Below are positions 1 through 5,164 of a stretch of DNA of 5,164 bases, piece after piece. The DNA is taken from contig JAFWBZ010000258.1 in the NCBI GenBank assembly GCA_017537105.1, positions 1 through 5,164 on the forward strand, written 5' to 3'. Position numbers and translations under genes: made by a program. Numbering within the stretch: the first letter of the stretch is position 1; every line of letters starts with the position of its first letter. The stretch is from Clostridia bacterium. Lineage in GTDB: Bacteria; Bacillota; Clostridia; Christensenellales; Aristaeellaceae. The notes beneath the pieces were generated by a model. The model did not search any database, was not told where the DNA came from, and was given only the letters and a program-made list of their open reading frames with translations.

Positions 1-832
1 GTATGAGGTCGGACACGCTGGACATCACCATCGCCAGGGCGATGATGGGCAGCAGCAGCGAAAGCCGCGTCACCAGCGTCATGCCCACCAGCGCGCCGCC
101 GATGAAGAAGGAGCCCACGTCGCCCATGAACACCCGGGCGGGATGGGCGTTGTAGCGCAGAAATCCGATCAGGCCGCCACACATCGCTCCGGCGAAGAAG
201 GCGACGTTCAGCACGCTGCCCGCGCCCGCCGGGTTCGCCGCCGCCAGCGCCAGGCAGATCAGCGCCATGGTCACGAAGTCAAACAGCGAACAGCCGCCCA
301 GCAGGCCGTCCAGGCCGTCCAGCAGGTTGGCGGAGTTGACGGTGCCCACCAGGATGAACACCATCACCGGAATGAAGAACCAGCCCAGGTTCCACTCCAC
401 GTTGAAAAACGGCACGACCAGCTTCGGACCGATCTGCGGGTGCAGATATGCCCACACCGACAGGGCGATGGACAGCAAAATCTGCGGCGCCAGCTTCTGC
501 TTCGGGGTCAGGCCCTCGGAGGCGTGCCGCCTCACCTTCAGAAGGTCGTCGAGGAAGCCGACCAGCCCGAAGCCCAGCGCGCTCACCAGCACCAGCGGCA
601 GCAGACTCCAGCTGGCGGGGTCCTTGTAGCTGAACGCCGCCACCGCCACCAGCGCCGGCAGCGCGAAGATCACGCCGCCCATCTGGGGCGTGCCCGCCTT
701 GGCCGCGTGGTCGGGGCCCAGCTCGTAGATCACCTTGCCCAGCTTCAGCTTCTTCAGCCACGGAATCACGATGGGGCCCAGCACGATGGCCATGGCAAAC
801 GCCGCGAGCACCGTCCAAATCAGTCTCTGCAT
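1..832 (-). CDS. mraY: MraY, phospho-MurNAc-pentapeptide transferase (3' end outside window)
   Basis: This integral membrane enzyme transfers phospho-MurNAc-pentapeptide from UDP to undecaprenyl phosphate, making lipid I, the first membrane step of peptidoglycan synthesis. The window holds 277 codons; the family is usually about 320-360 residues, so the C-terminal part, including the expected His-rich cytoplasmic loop, lies beyond position 1. Visible family signatures are GPDHAAKAGTPQMGG (residues 39-53), the FLDD aspartate pair (95-96), NSANLLDGLDGL (166-177) and NAHPARVFMGDVGS (228-241), whose D238 matches the Mg-binding catalytic aspartate. Many hydrophobic stretches (for example near 4-24, 76-94, 155-170, 183-200 and 242-258) fit a polytopic protein. 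The ATG at 832 begins the protein at the normal place before the first membrane helix. Its GGAGG (844-848) lies 11 bases upstream, longer than the 7 bases of the other genes here. A separate promoter precedes it. The identification is secure. Confidence 0.96.
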   Translation of the reverse strand, partial: MQRLIWTVLAAFAMAIVLGPIVIPWLKKLKLGKVIYELGPDHAAKAGTPQMGGVIFALPALVAVAAFSYKDPASWSLLPLVLVSALGFGLVGFLDDLLKVRRHASEGLTPKQKLAPQILLSIALSVWAYLHPQIGPKLVVPFFNVEWNLGWFFIPVMVFILVGTVNSANLLDGLDGLLGGCSLFDFVTMALICLALAAANPAGAGSVLNVAFFAGAMCGGLIGFLRYNAHPARVFMGDVGSFFIGGALVGMTLVTRLSLLLPIIALAMVMSSVSDLI

Positions 833-843
833 CTTATGTTGTA

Positions 844-848
844 CCTCC
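844..848 (-). promoter_or_regulatory. Ribosome binding site of mraY
   Basis: GGAGG (minus strand) precedes the mraY ATG with an 11-base spacer. This spacing is longer than the uniform 7 bases seen before murE, the PBP and ftsL. No nearer in-frame start codon is available. Confidence 0.75.
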
Positions 849-910
849 CGTTGCCACTGATCCCACCCAAGAGCGCCTCCGGCGGAACCGGGCAATTGTT
901 GTCATTACAG

Positions 911-941
911 CGGAATGCGAAATCCACGATTTCGCATTCCG
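911..941 (-). repeat. Perfect 14-bp inverted repeat with a 3-base loop in the mraY leader
   Basis: The plus-strand arms are cggaatgcgaaatc (911-924) and gatttcgcattccg (928-941), separated by cac. They are exact reverse complements. In the predicted mraY transcript the hairpin starts about 9 bases after the expected transcription start. Neither strand has a run of T after it, so it does not look like an intrinsic terminator. It could be an RNA hairpin at the 5' end that affects stability or translation, a DNA operator for a dimeric regulator, or one copy of a dispersed palindromic element. The structure is seen directly; its role is inference. Confidence 0.9.
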
Positions 942-956
942 TCGTTCGCCTGTACT

Positions 957-985
957 ATTTTATCCAATCCGAAGCCGGAAGTCAA
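957..985 (-). promoter_or_regulatory. Predicted sigma-A (sigma-70 type) promoter for mraY and downstream genes
   Basis: On the minus strand, TTGACT (985-980) and TAAAAT (962-957) are separated by exactly 17 bases. Each hexamer differs from consensus by one base. The element sits in a locally AT-richer stretch of the gap between murE and mraY, whereas the surrounding genes are strongly GC-rich. Transcription would start near position 950 or 951, giving a leader of about 118 bases. No -35/-10 pair of comparable quality was noticed in the other gaps. Confidence 0.75.
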
Positions 986-988
986 TAC

Positions 989-1001
989 GCCGGATACCGG
1001 C
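989..1001 (-). repeat. Short inverted repeat just after the murE stop
   Basis: GCCGG, a 3-base loop (TAT on the minus strand) and CCGGC form a 5-bp GC-only stem 4 bases beyond the murE stop region and directly upstream of the -35 element. There is no T-tract after it, so it is too weak to call a terminator. It might slow 3' decay of the murE message, or be chance in GC-rich DNA. Confidence 0.4.
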
Positions 1002-1005
1002 TGCG

Positions 1006-2466
1006 TCAGTCCTTGAGCTCGTTCAGCAGCTCCGCCACGATGATCTTCTCGTCGAAGGGATGCTTCACGCCGTTGATCTCCTGGTAGGTCTCGTGTCCCT
1101 TGCCCGCCAGCACCACCACGTCGTCCCGCCGGGCGTTGGTCAGCGCGTAGCGGATGGCCTCGCGGCGGTTCTCGATCACCACATAGGCGCAGCCCGTGGG
1201 CCGGATGCCCTCCTCGATGGCGTTGAGGATGTCCATCGGGTCCTCGTTGCGGGGATTGTCGCTGGTCAGGATGCAGAAGTCCGCCAGCTCCCCGGCGATC
1301 TCGCCCATGACCGGGCGCTTGGTGTGGTCCCGCGCGCCGCCGCAGCCGAACAGCGCGATCAGCCGGCCGCGGGTGGTCTCCCGCACGGCCTTCAGCACGT
1401 TCTCCAGCGCGTCCGGCGAGTGGGCGTAGTCCAGGATCACGCGATAGGGCGTGCCGGTGTCCAGCAGCTCAATGCGACCCGGCACGGCGCGCACCTTCTC
1501 CAGGCCCTGCCGGATCGCCTCCGGCCCGATGCCCGCGCAGATGCAGATGCCCGCGGCCATCAGGGCATTGTACACATTGAAGATGCCCGCCAGCCGCAGC
1601 TGGATGCTGGTCCGGAACTCCTTGTGCCAGGTCATCAGGAAGCTGCAGCCTCGCTCGCCCACTTCGATGTCGTTGGCGTACACGTCCGAGGGCTCCCGGA
1701 TGCCGATGCGCAGCGCGCGGCGGCCCAGCGCATGCATCGCCGCGGACACGCGCTCGTCGTCCACGTTGTAGACGATCTCCTCGCACATCTCCGGGGTGAA
1801 GAGTTTCATCTTCGCCGCGAAGTAGCTGTCCATGTCCTCAAAGAAATCCAGGTGATCCTGGGAGAAGTTGGAGAAGGCCGCGACCTTGAACCGCACGCCC
1901 GCCAGACGGTGCATGGCCGTGGCGTGGGCGGAGACCTCCATCACCACGCACTGCACCCCGGCGTCCGCCATGCGGCGCAGCAGCTGCTGGGTCTCCACGG
2001 GATCGGGCGTGGTCAGGCGGCTGGGGATGGTCTCCTCGCCGATCATCGAGCAGACCGTGCCGATCAGGCCGGTCTTGTAGCCCGCCTCGTCCAGAATGGC
2101 CTTCACCATGAAGCTGGTGGTGGTCTTGCCCTTGGTGCCGGTGATGCCCAGCATCATCATCTGCTCGGCGGGATGGCCGTAGAACGCCGCCGCGATATAA
2201 GAAGTGGCGGTGCGCACGTCCTCCACAATCACCTGGGGCACGTCCAACTCCAGCCTGCGCTGCACCACCAGCGCGGCCGCGCCCTTCTGCACCGCCTGCG
2301 GAGCGAAGTCGTGGGCGTCCTTCAGCAGCCCGGGCGTGCAGAAGAACAGCGCGCCGGGGCTCACCCTGCGGGAATCAATGCACAGCGCAGTGATTTCGGT
2401 GCCTTCGACATCCCCGACACACGTTACGCTTCCGGGGATTCTCCCGATCAGTGCCGTCAGTTTCAT
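1006..2466 (-). CDS. murE: MurE, UDP-MurNAc-tripeptide synthetase (meso-diaminopimelate adding)
   Basis: This cytoplasmic Mur ligase uses ATP to add meso-diaminopimelate to UDP-MurNAc-L-Ala-D-Glu. The 486 residues match the usual family length. The N-terminal UDP-binding domain has DSRRVSPGALFF (31-42). The central ATPase domain has the P-loop GITGTKGKTTT (107-117), TTPDP (152-156), EVSAHA (177-182), DHLD (204-207) and K219, which aligns with the carbamylated lysine. The C-terminal domain begins near 330 with DYAHSPDAL (346-354), then GCGGARD (374-380), DNPR (403-406) and GKGHE (455-459). The DNPR motif, with G455 and E459, is the established marker for DAP rather than lysine specificity. The ATG at 2466 has GGAGG 7 bases upstream. 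The gene lies 36 bases after the PBP stop and is probably co-transcribed with it. The P-loop has Lys where many homologues have Asn, a tolerated variation. The identification is secure. Confidence 0.97.
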   Translation of the reverse strand: MKLTALIGRIPGSVTCVGDVEGTEITALCIDSRRVSPGALFFCTPGLLKDAHDFAPQAVQKGAAALVVQRRLELDVPQVIVEDVRTATSYIAAAFYGHPAEQMMMLGITGTKGKTTTSFMVKAILDEAGYKTGLIGTVCSMIGEETIPSRLTTPDPVETQQLLRRMADAGVQCVVMEVSAHATAMHRLAGVRFKVAAFSNFSQDHLDFFEDMDSYFAAKMKLFTPEMCEEIVYNVDDERVSAAMHALGRRALRIGIREPSDVYANDIEVGERGCSFLMTWHKEFRTSIQLRLAGIFNVYNALMAAGICICAGIGPEAIRQGLEKVRAVPGRIELLDTGTPYRVILDYAHSPDALENVLKAVRETTRGRLIALFGCGGARDHTKRPVMGEIAGELADFCILTSDNPRNEDPMDILNAIEEGIRPTGCAYVVIENRREAIRYALTNARRDDVVVLAGKGHETYQEINGVKHPFDEKIIVAELLNELKD

Positions 2467-2473
2467 CCGGATT

Positions 2474-2478
2474 CCTCC
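2474..2478 (-). promoter_or_regulatory. Ribosome binding site of murE
   Basis: GGAGG on the minus strand lies 7 bases before the murE ATG, inside the 36-base gap after the PBP stop. The gap shows no promoter or terminator, which supports co-transcription of the PBP gene and murE. Confidence 0.8.
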
Positions 2479-2502
2479 AGTGTCTTGTGATAAATGGGCG
2501 CG

Positions 2503-4626
2503 TCACGGCGCGGCAAACCGAACCGTGACCACCGTGGAGGGATGTACCTCCTCGTCGGCGGCGGGACTCTGGCTCACCGCCAGCCCGCTGCCCTCGATCC
2601 GCATCTGCAGCCCAAAGGAGCGGATCAGCTTGTTGGCCTCCAGCACGGACATCCCCCGGACGTCCGGCACCCGGGCCACCCCGCCGTCGTCGGCGGTCTG
2701 CGCGCCTTCGACGTACAGCATCACCAGCGAGCCCTCGGACATCTCTGCGCCCGCCGCGGGCAGCTGGGCCTTCACCCGCGCGCCCACGCCGTTCAGCGTG
2801 TGTCCCAGGCCGGCGGCGTCCAGGGCCTCGACGGCGCGCGCCACGTCCATGCCCGATACGTCCGGCACCTCCACGGAGGCCGCCGGGGGCTCGTCCAGGT
2901 CCGGCGCGACGCCCAGATAGTTCAGGGAACGCTCCAGGATCTGCTTTGCGAAGGGCGCGGCGGTCACGGAGCCGTAATCCACGGCCACATCCGCCTCGTC
3001 CACGATCAGTATCAATGCGATCTTCGGGGCGTTCGCCGGCGCAAAGCCGATGAACGAGCCGATGTGGGTGGAGGACGACACCACGCCGTCCACGTACACC
3101 TGGGCCGTGCCGGTCTTGCCGCCCACGTGCCACCCCGGCAGGTAGGCGTTCTTGCCGCCGCCCAGCGCCACCACGTCCTCCAGCAGCACCCGCATGGTGT
3201 CGGAGGTCGCCTTTGATATCGGGTGGCCCACCACCTCGGGCCCGCCCGCCTCGATGACTCGCCCGTCCACATCGGCGATGCTTTGCACGATGTAGGGCTT
3301 CATCAGGTTCCCGCCGTTGATCACCGCGCAGACGGCGGTCAGCAGCTGGAGGGGCGTCACGGCCACGGACTGCCCGAAGCCGATGCGGGCCAGGTCCACG
3401 CGCTTCACGGCACTCTGACGGATGACGATGCCCTCCACCTCGCCGGGGATGTCCACGCCGGTCTTGGATCCGATGCCAAACGCCCGGAGGTAATCGTAAA
3501 AGCGATCCGTGCCCAGCCGCAGGCCCATCTCCACGAACACGGGGTTGCAGGAGTTCTGCAGCGCCTGGGCAAAGGTCTCTGCGCCGTGGGGCCGGCCCCA
3601 GCACTTGATCCTTCCGCCGTCCACGGTGACGGAGCCGGAACAGTAGAAGCCCTCCATCGGCGTCACCACGCCGGCCTCCAGCGCGGAGGCGGCGGTGAGG
3701 ATCTTGAAGGTGGAGCCGGGCTCGTAGGCATCGGCGACGACCCGGTTGCGCATGCGCTCAGTCAGCGCTGCCACGTCGTTCCGGGGCGGATCGTTCAGGT
3801 CAAAATCCGGCTTGGAGACCATCGCCAGGATCGCCCCGGTGTTGGGGTCCATCGCCAGCACCCGCACGGCCTTGGCGTTGTTCACGCTGAGCGCCTCCCG
3901 GGCGGCCTGCTCGGCAAAGGCCTGGATCGACGCGTCGAGGGTCAGCGTCACCGAGCCGCCGTTGACCGCCGGGACGTACTCACCGGAAGCGTTGCCCAGC
4001 GCGCGCCCCTTGCCGTCGATCTCCTCGAGGATGCGTCCCTCCCGTCCGGAGAGGAAGCGGTCCAGCGACTGCTCCAGCCCCGACTGGCCCACGCCGTCGA
4101 TGGTGGTCAGCCCAATCAGCTGCGCGGCAAACTGCCCCATGGGATAGTAGCGCTTGCTCTCCTCCTCCAGGTACAGGCCGTTCAGCGCGTCGCTGCCGGC
4201 CCGGGCATGCTCCGCCTTCATGGCCTTGAGCTGCTGCGCCCGGTCCCGGGACAGTTGGCGCTTGAGCGTCACGCCGCCGCGGCTGGTGTCCGAGGCGCGG
4301 CGGAGAATCGTCGCCTCCTCCACGTCCAGCACCGGGGACAGCAGCGCTGCAAATCGCACGGCGTCCGTCACCTGGCGCGGGCTGACCGATGCGGTGTAGG
4401 CGGTGGCGCTCTGAGCCAGCACCCGCCCGTTCCGATCCAGGATCATACCGCGCACCGGCGCGATGATGCTCTCCGACGTCCACTGGGACTGGGCCCGGCG
4501 CTGCAGCGCCTCAGACTGGATCACCTGGAGATGAAAAAGCCGCGCGCCCAACGCGGTAAAGAGCATAAAAAATGCGGCCATACAGACGGCGAGGCGGCGA
4601 CGGATGACCGGCCCTGTCAGAACCAT
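2503..4626 (-). CDS. Class B penicillin-binding protein with two PASTA domains (FtsI/PbpB/SpoVD family transpeptidase)
   Basis: This membrane-anchored D,D-transpeptidase crosslinks peptidoglycan stem peptides, most likely at the division septum. From the chosen start it has 707 residues. A short basic cytoplasmic tail precedes one membrane helix (about 12-30). The dimerisation domain carries RGMILDRNGRVLA (59-71). The transpeptidase domain (about 225-570) has the active-site motif STFK with Ser305 and Lys308, SCN (359-361) and KTGT (504-507). Two PASTA domains follow (about 585-641 and 651-705), each beginning VPDV. The ATG at 4626 is preferred because GGAGG ends 7 bases before it; the in-frame ATG at 4632 would leave only 1 base and adds just Met-Cys. 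The gene follows ftsL by 27 bases and precedes murE. B. subtilis has both pbpB and spoVD here; only one gene is present in this window. Two PASTA units and linkage to ftsL favour the vegetative division enzyme, but SpoVD is not excluded. Confidence 0.95.
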   Translation of the reverse strand: MVLTGPVIRRRLAVCMAAFFMLFTALGARLFHLQVIQSEALQRRAQSQWTSESIIAPVRGMILDRNGRVLAQSATAYTASVSPRQVTDAVRFAALLSPVLDVEEATILRRASDTSRGGVTLKRQLSRDRAQQLKAMKAEHARAGSDALNGLYLEEESKRYYPMGQFAAQLIGLTTIDGVGQSGLEQSLDRFLSGREGRILEEIDGKGRALGNASGEYVPAVNGGSVTLTLDASIQAFAEQAAREALSVNNAKAVRVLAMDPNTGAILAMVSKPDFDLNDPPRNDVAALTERMRNRVVADAYEPGSTFKILTAASALEAGVVTPMEGFYCSGSVTVDGGRIKCWGRPHGAETFAQALQNSCNPVFVEMGLRLGTDRFYDYLRAFGIGSKTGVDIPGEVEGIVIRQSAVKRVDLARIGFGQSVAVTPLQLLTAVCAVINGGNLMKPYIVQSIADVDGRVIEAGGPEVVGHPISKATSDTMRVLLEDVVALGGGKNAYLPGWHVGGKTGTAQVYVDGVVSSSTHIGSFIGFAPANAPKIALILIVDEADVAVDYGSVTAAPFAKQILERSLNYLGVAPDLDEPPAASVEVPDVSGMDVARAVEALDAAGLGHTLNGVGARVKAQLPAAGAEMSEGSLVMLYVEGAQTADDGGVARVPDVRGMSVLEANKLIRSFGLQMRIEGSGLAVSQSPAADEEVHPSTVVTVRFAAP

Positions 4627-4633
4627 GCACATC

Positions 4634-4638
4634 CCTCC
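4634..4638 (-). promoter_or_regulatory. Ribosome binding site that decides the PBP start codon
   Basis: GGAGG lies within GGGGAGGG (4633-4640). Two ATG codons follow in frame. The first, at 4632, is only 1 base from the motif; the second, at 4626, is 7 bases away, the same spacing as at ftsL and murE. The second ATG is therefore the likely start. Confidence 0.8.
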
Positions 4639-4653
4639 CCGCCCTCGGAAACA

Positions 4654-5025
4654 TTATTGCATTTCCTCAGCGCCGATGTTTTCGGCGCTCTGCGTGGATG
4701 TATTTCCCGCGATGCCGGGCAGGCTCACCACCCGGATCTGTCCCTCGGCGGGCTGCTCCATGCCCAGCCGCTCGGCCTGCAGGGCGACCCTTTCCAGGCT
4801 CTTGTATTGGTTCAGGCTCAGGTTCAGGTTGTCCACGTTGGCGTTCAGATCCCGGATCTCCCGCTCCACGCTCCGGCTGACCTTGGCCTGCTCGGAGAGC
4901 CTCGCCACCATCGCCACCTGTGAAAACAGCCCGACGAACAGCACCGCCGCAAAGGCGATCATCAGGGCGCGGCTCAGCTTTCGCTCCCGCTGCCGAAGCG
5001 CCCTTCTTCCCTGGCTTCGATTCAT
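4654..5025 (-). CDS. ftsL: FtsL-type cell division protein (small bitopic membrane protein with coiled coil)
   Basis: FtsL is a single-pass divisome protein that works with FtsB/DivIC and DivIB/FtsQ to recruit and activate septal peptidoglycan synthesis. The protein has 123 residues. A strongly basic N-terminal tail (1-19, with many Arg and Lys) is followed by one membrane helix (about 20-40), then a polar heptad-like stretch (about 43-80, rich in Glu, Asn and Leu) suited to a coiled coil. The segment AERLGMEQPAEGQIRVV (84-100) matches the family pattern of a conserved LGM followed by a short beta-like stretch. The tail after 101 is low in recognisable features. The ATG at 5025 has GGAGG 7 bases upstream. 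The same frame stays open upstream of it, but that extension overlaps the end of another gene and has no protein-like character. FtsL sequences are poorly conserved, so the call rests on topology, the LGM motif and position directly before the PBP. Confidence 0.88.
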   Translation of the reverse strand: MNRSQGRRALRQRERKLSRALMIAFAAVLFVGLFSQVAMVARLSEQAKVSRSVEREIRDLNANVDNLNLSLNQYKSLERVALQAERLGMEQPAEGQIRVVSLPGIAGNTSTQSAENIGAEEMQ

Positions 5026-5032
5026 ATCTATT

Positions 5033-5045
5033 CCTCCGCTGGAGG
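5033..5045 (-). promoter_or_regulatory. Ribosome binding site of ftsL inside a small hairpin
   Basis: On the minus strand CCTCC (5045-5041), a 3-base loop AGC and GGAGG (5037-5033) form a perfect 5-bp stem in which the whole Shine-Dalgarno sequence of ftsL is paired. A second possible stem, GGGG (5057-5054) with CCCC (5047-5044), uses two of the same bases and would exclude the first. The pairing is seen in the sequence; an effect on translation is inference. Confidence 0.6.
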
Positions 5046-5062
5046 GGCAAGAACCCCGGTCG

Positions 5063-5164
5063 TCACGATTGTGGGCTGTAGTAGCGGTCGTTGACGTATT
5101 CGAGCAGGGCGCCGACATCCATCTCGGTGGCGGCGTTGGCGGCGACGAAGCGATCCTCATCCCA
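5063..5164 (-). CDS. C-terminal 33 codons of an upstream gene, possibly MraZ (5' end outside window)
   Basis: An open frame enters the window in phase at 5164 and ends at a TGA at 5063-5065, 37 bases before ftsL. The fragment starts WDEDRFVAANAATEMDV and ends NDRYYSPQS. Its composition is protein-like, and it reads better than the overlapping frame that extends ftsL upstream. It does not resemble the C-terminus of RsmH (MraW), the usual neighbour of ftsL, which normally ends in a basic NPRSRSAKLR-like stretch. It does resemble the end of MraZ, where a beta strand ending in Trp is followed by an acidic stretch, a Tyr/Asn region and a final amphipathic helix. MraZ is a DNA-binding regulator of dcw clusters. 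With only 33 residues this identification is tentative; the existence of a coding end here is firmer than its name. Confidence 0.55.
   Translation of the reverse strand, partial: WDEDRFVAANAATEMDVGALLEYVNDRYYSPQS

Noticed and set aside
833..900. T-box riboswitch, suggested by GGGTGG in the mraY leader
   Set aside because: The full conserved T-box sequence is not present (GGGTGGGATC rather than GGGTGGNACC), the leader is too short for a specifier stem and there is no terminator.
911..941. Intrinsic terminator after murE
   Set aside because: The stem is strong but no T-tract follows on either strand, and it lies downstream of a promoter, in the mraY leader.
143..1087. Plus-strand open frame of 314 codons across mraY and the mraY-murE gap
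   Set aside because: It runs antisense through conserved MraY motifs, then through the promoter and palindrome into murE. Its translation is rich in Gln, His and Arg with no domain.
1920..1940. MurE EVSAHA in place of the more common EVSSHA as a possible catalytic defect
   Set aside because: All other MurE motifs, including the P-loop, the carbamylated lysine position, DNPR and GKGHE, are intact, and the change is a small Ser-to-Ala variation within the family's natural range.
1060..2490. Long plus-strand open frame opposite murE, about 476 codons
   Set aside because: It is antisense to a secure murE, is rich in His, Arg, Gln and Ala as expected from reading GC-rich codons on the opposite strand, and shows no known motif or ribosome binding site.
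3223..4923. Long plus-strand open frame opposite the PBP and ftsL, about 566 codons
   Set aside because: It spans two genes and their gap on the other strand, has low-complexity His/Gly/Gln-rich composition and no recognisable domain. It is a by-product of high GC content.
5026..5160. Possible longer N-terminus for the FtsL-type protein in the same frame
   Set aside because: The extension is Pro/Ser/Thr-rich without protein-like character and overlaps a better coding frame that ends at 5063. The ATG at 5025 has a well-spaced GGAGG.

Overview
The window is a GC-rich piece of a bacterial division and cell-wall (dcw) cluster. All genes lie on the minus strand, so transcription runs from position 5164 towards position 1. 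In that order there are: the last 33 codons of an unidentified gene whose tail resembles MraZ; a small FtsL-type membrane coiled-coil protein; a class B penicillin-binding protein with two C-terminal PASTA domains; MurE; and the first 277 codons of MraY, which runs off the left edge. No mobile elements, CRISPR arrays, tRNAs or rRNAs are visible, and nothing convincing is encoded on the plus strand.

The likely host is a high-GC Firmicute, probably a Clostridia lineage. The PASTA-tailed division transpeptidase, the strong GGAGG ribosome binding sites and the gene order (ftsL, pbp, murE, mraY without murF between) all fit Firmicutes. MurE carries the DNPR signature for meso-diaminopimelate, so the peptidoglycan is predicted to be of the DAP type. 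Species cannot be named from this sequence.

Layout: positions 5063-5164 hold the upstream gene tail; 5026-5062 a short gap with a hairpin that can mask the ftsL ribosome binding site; 4654-5025 ftsL; 2503-4626 the PBP; 1006-2466 murE; 833-1005 a 173-base gap; 1-832 mraY (partial). The first three gaps are 27-37 bases, as in an operon. The murE-mraY gap is different: it contains a good sigma-A type promoter (TTGACT, 17-base spacer, TAAAAT) and, just after the expected transcript start, a perfect 14-bp inverted repeat. mraY and the genes after it can therefore probably be transcribed separately from murE.

Together the genes link two processes. MurE (cytoplasm) adds the third amino acid of the stem peptide, MraY (membrane) transfers the finished phospho-MurNAc-pentapeptide to undecaprenyl phosphate to make lipid I, and the PBP with the FtsL-type protein crosslinks the resulting peptidoglycan at the septum. 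The most unusual points are the internal promoter with its 5'-end palindrome, the apparent absence of rsmH (mraW) directly upstream of ftsL, and the SD-masking hairpin before ftsL. No wholly new system is evident; this is mainly a conserved housekeeping locus with interesting regulatory spacers.
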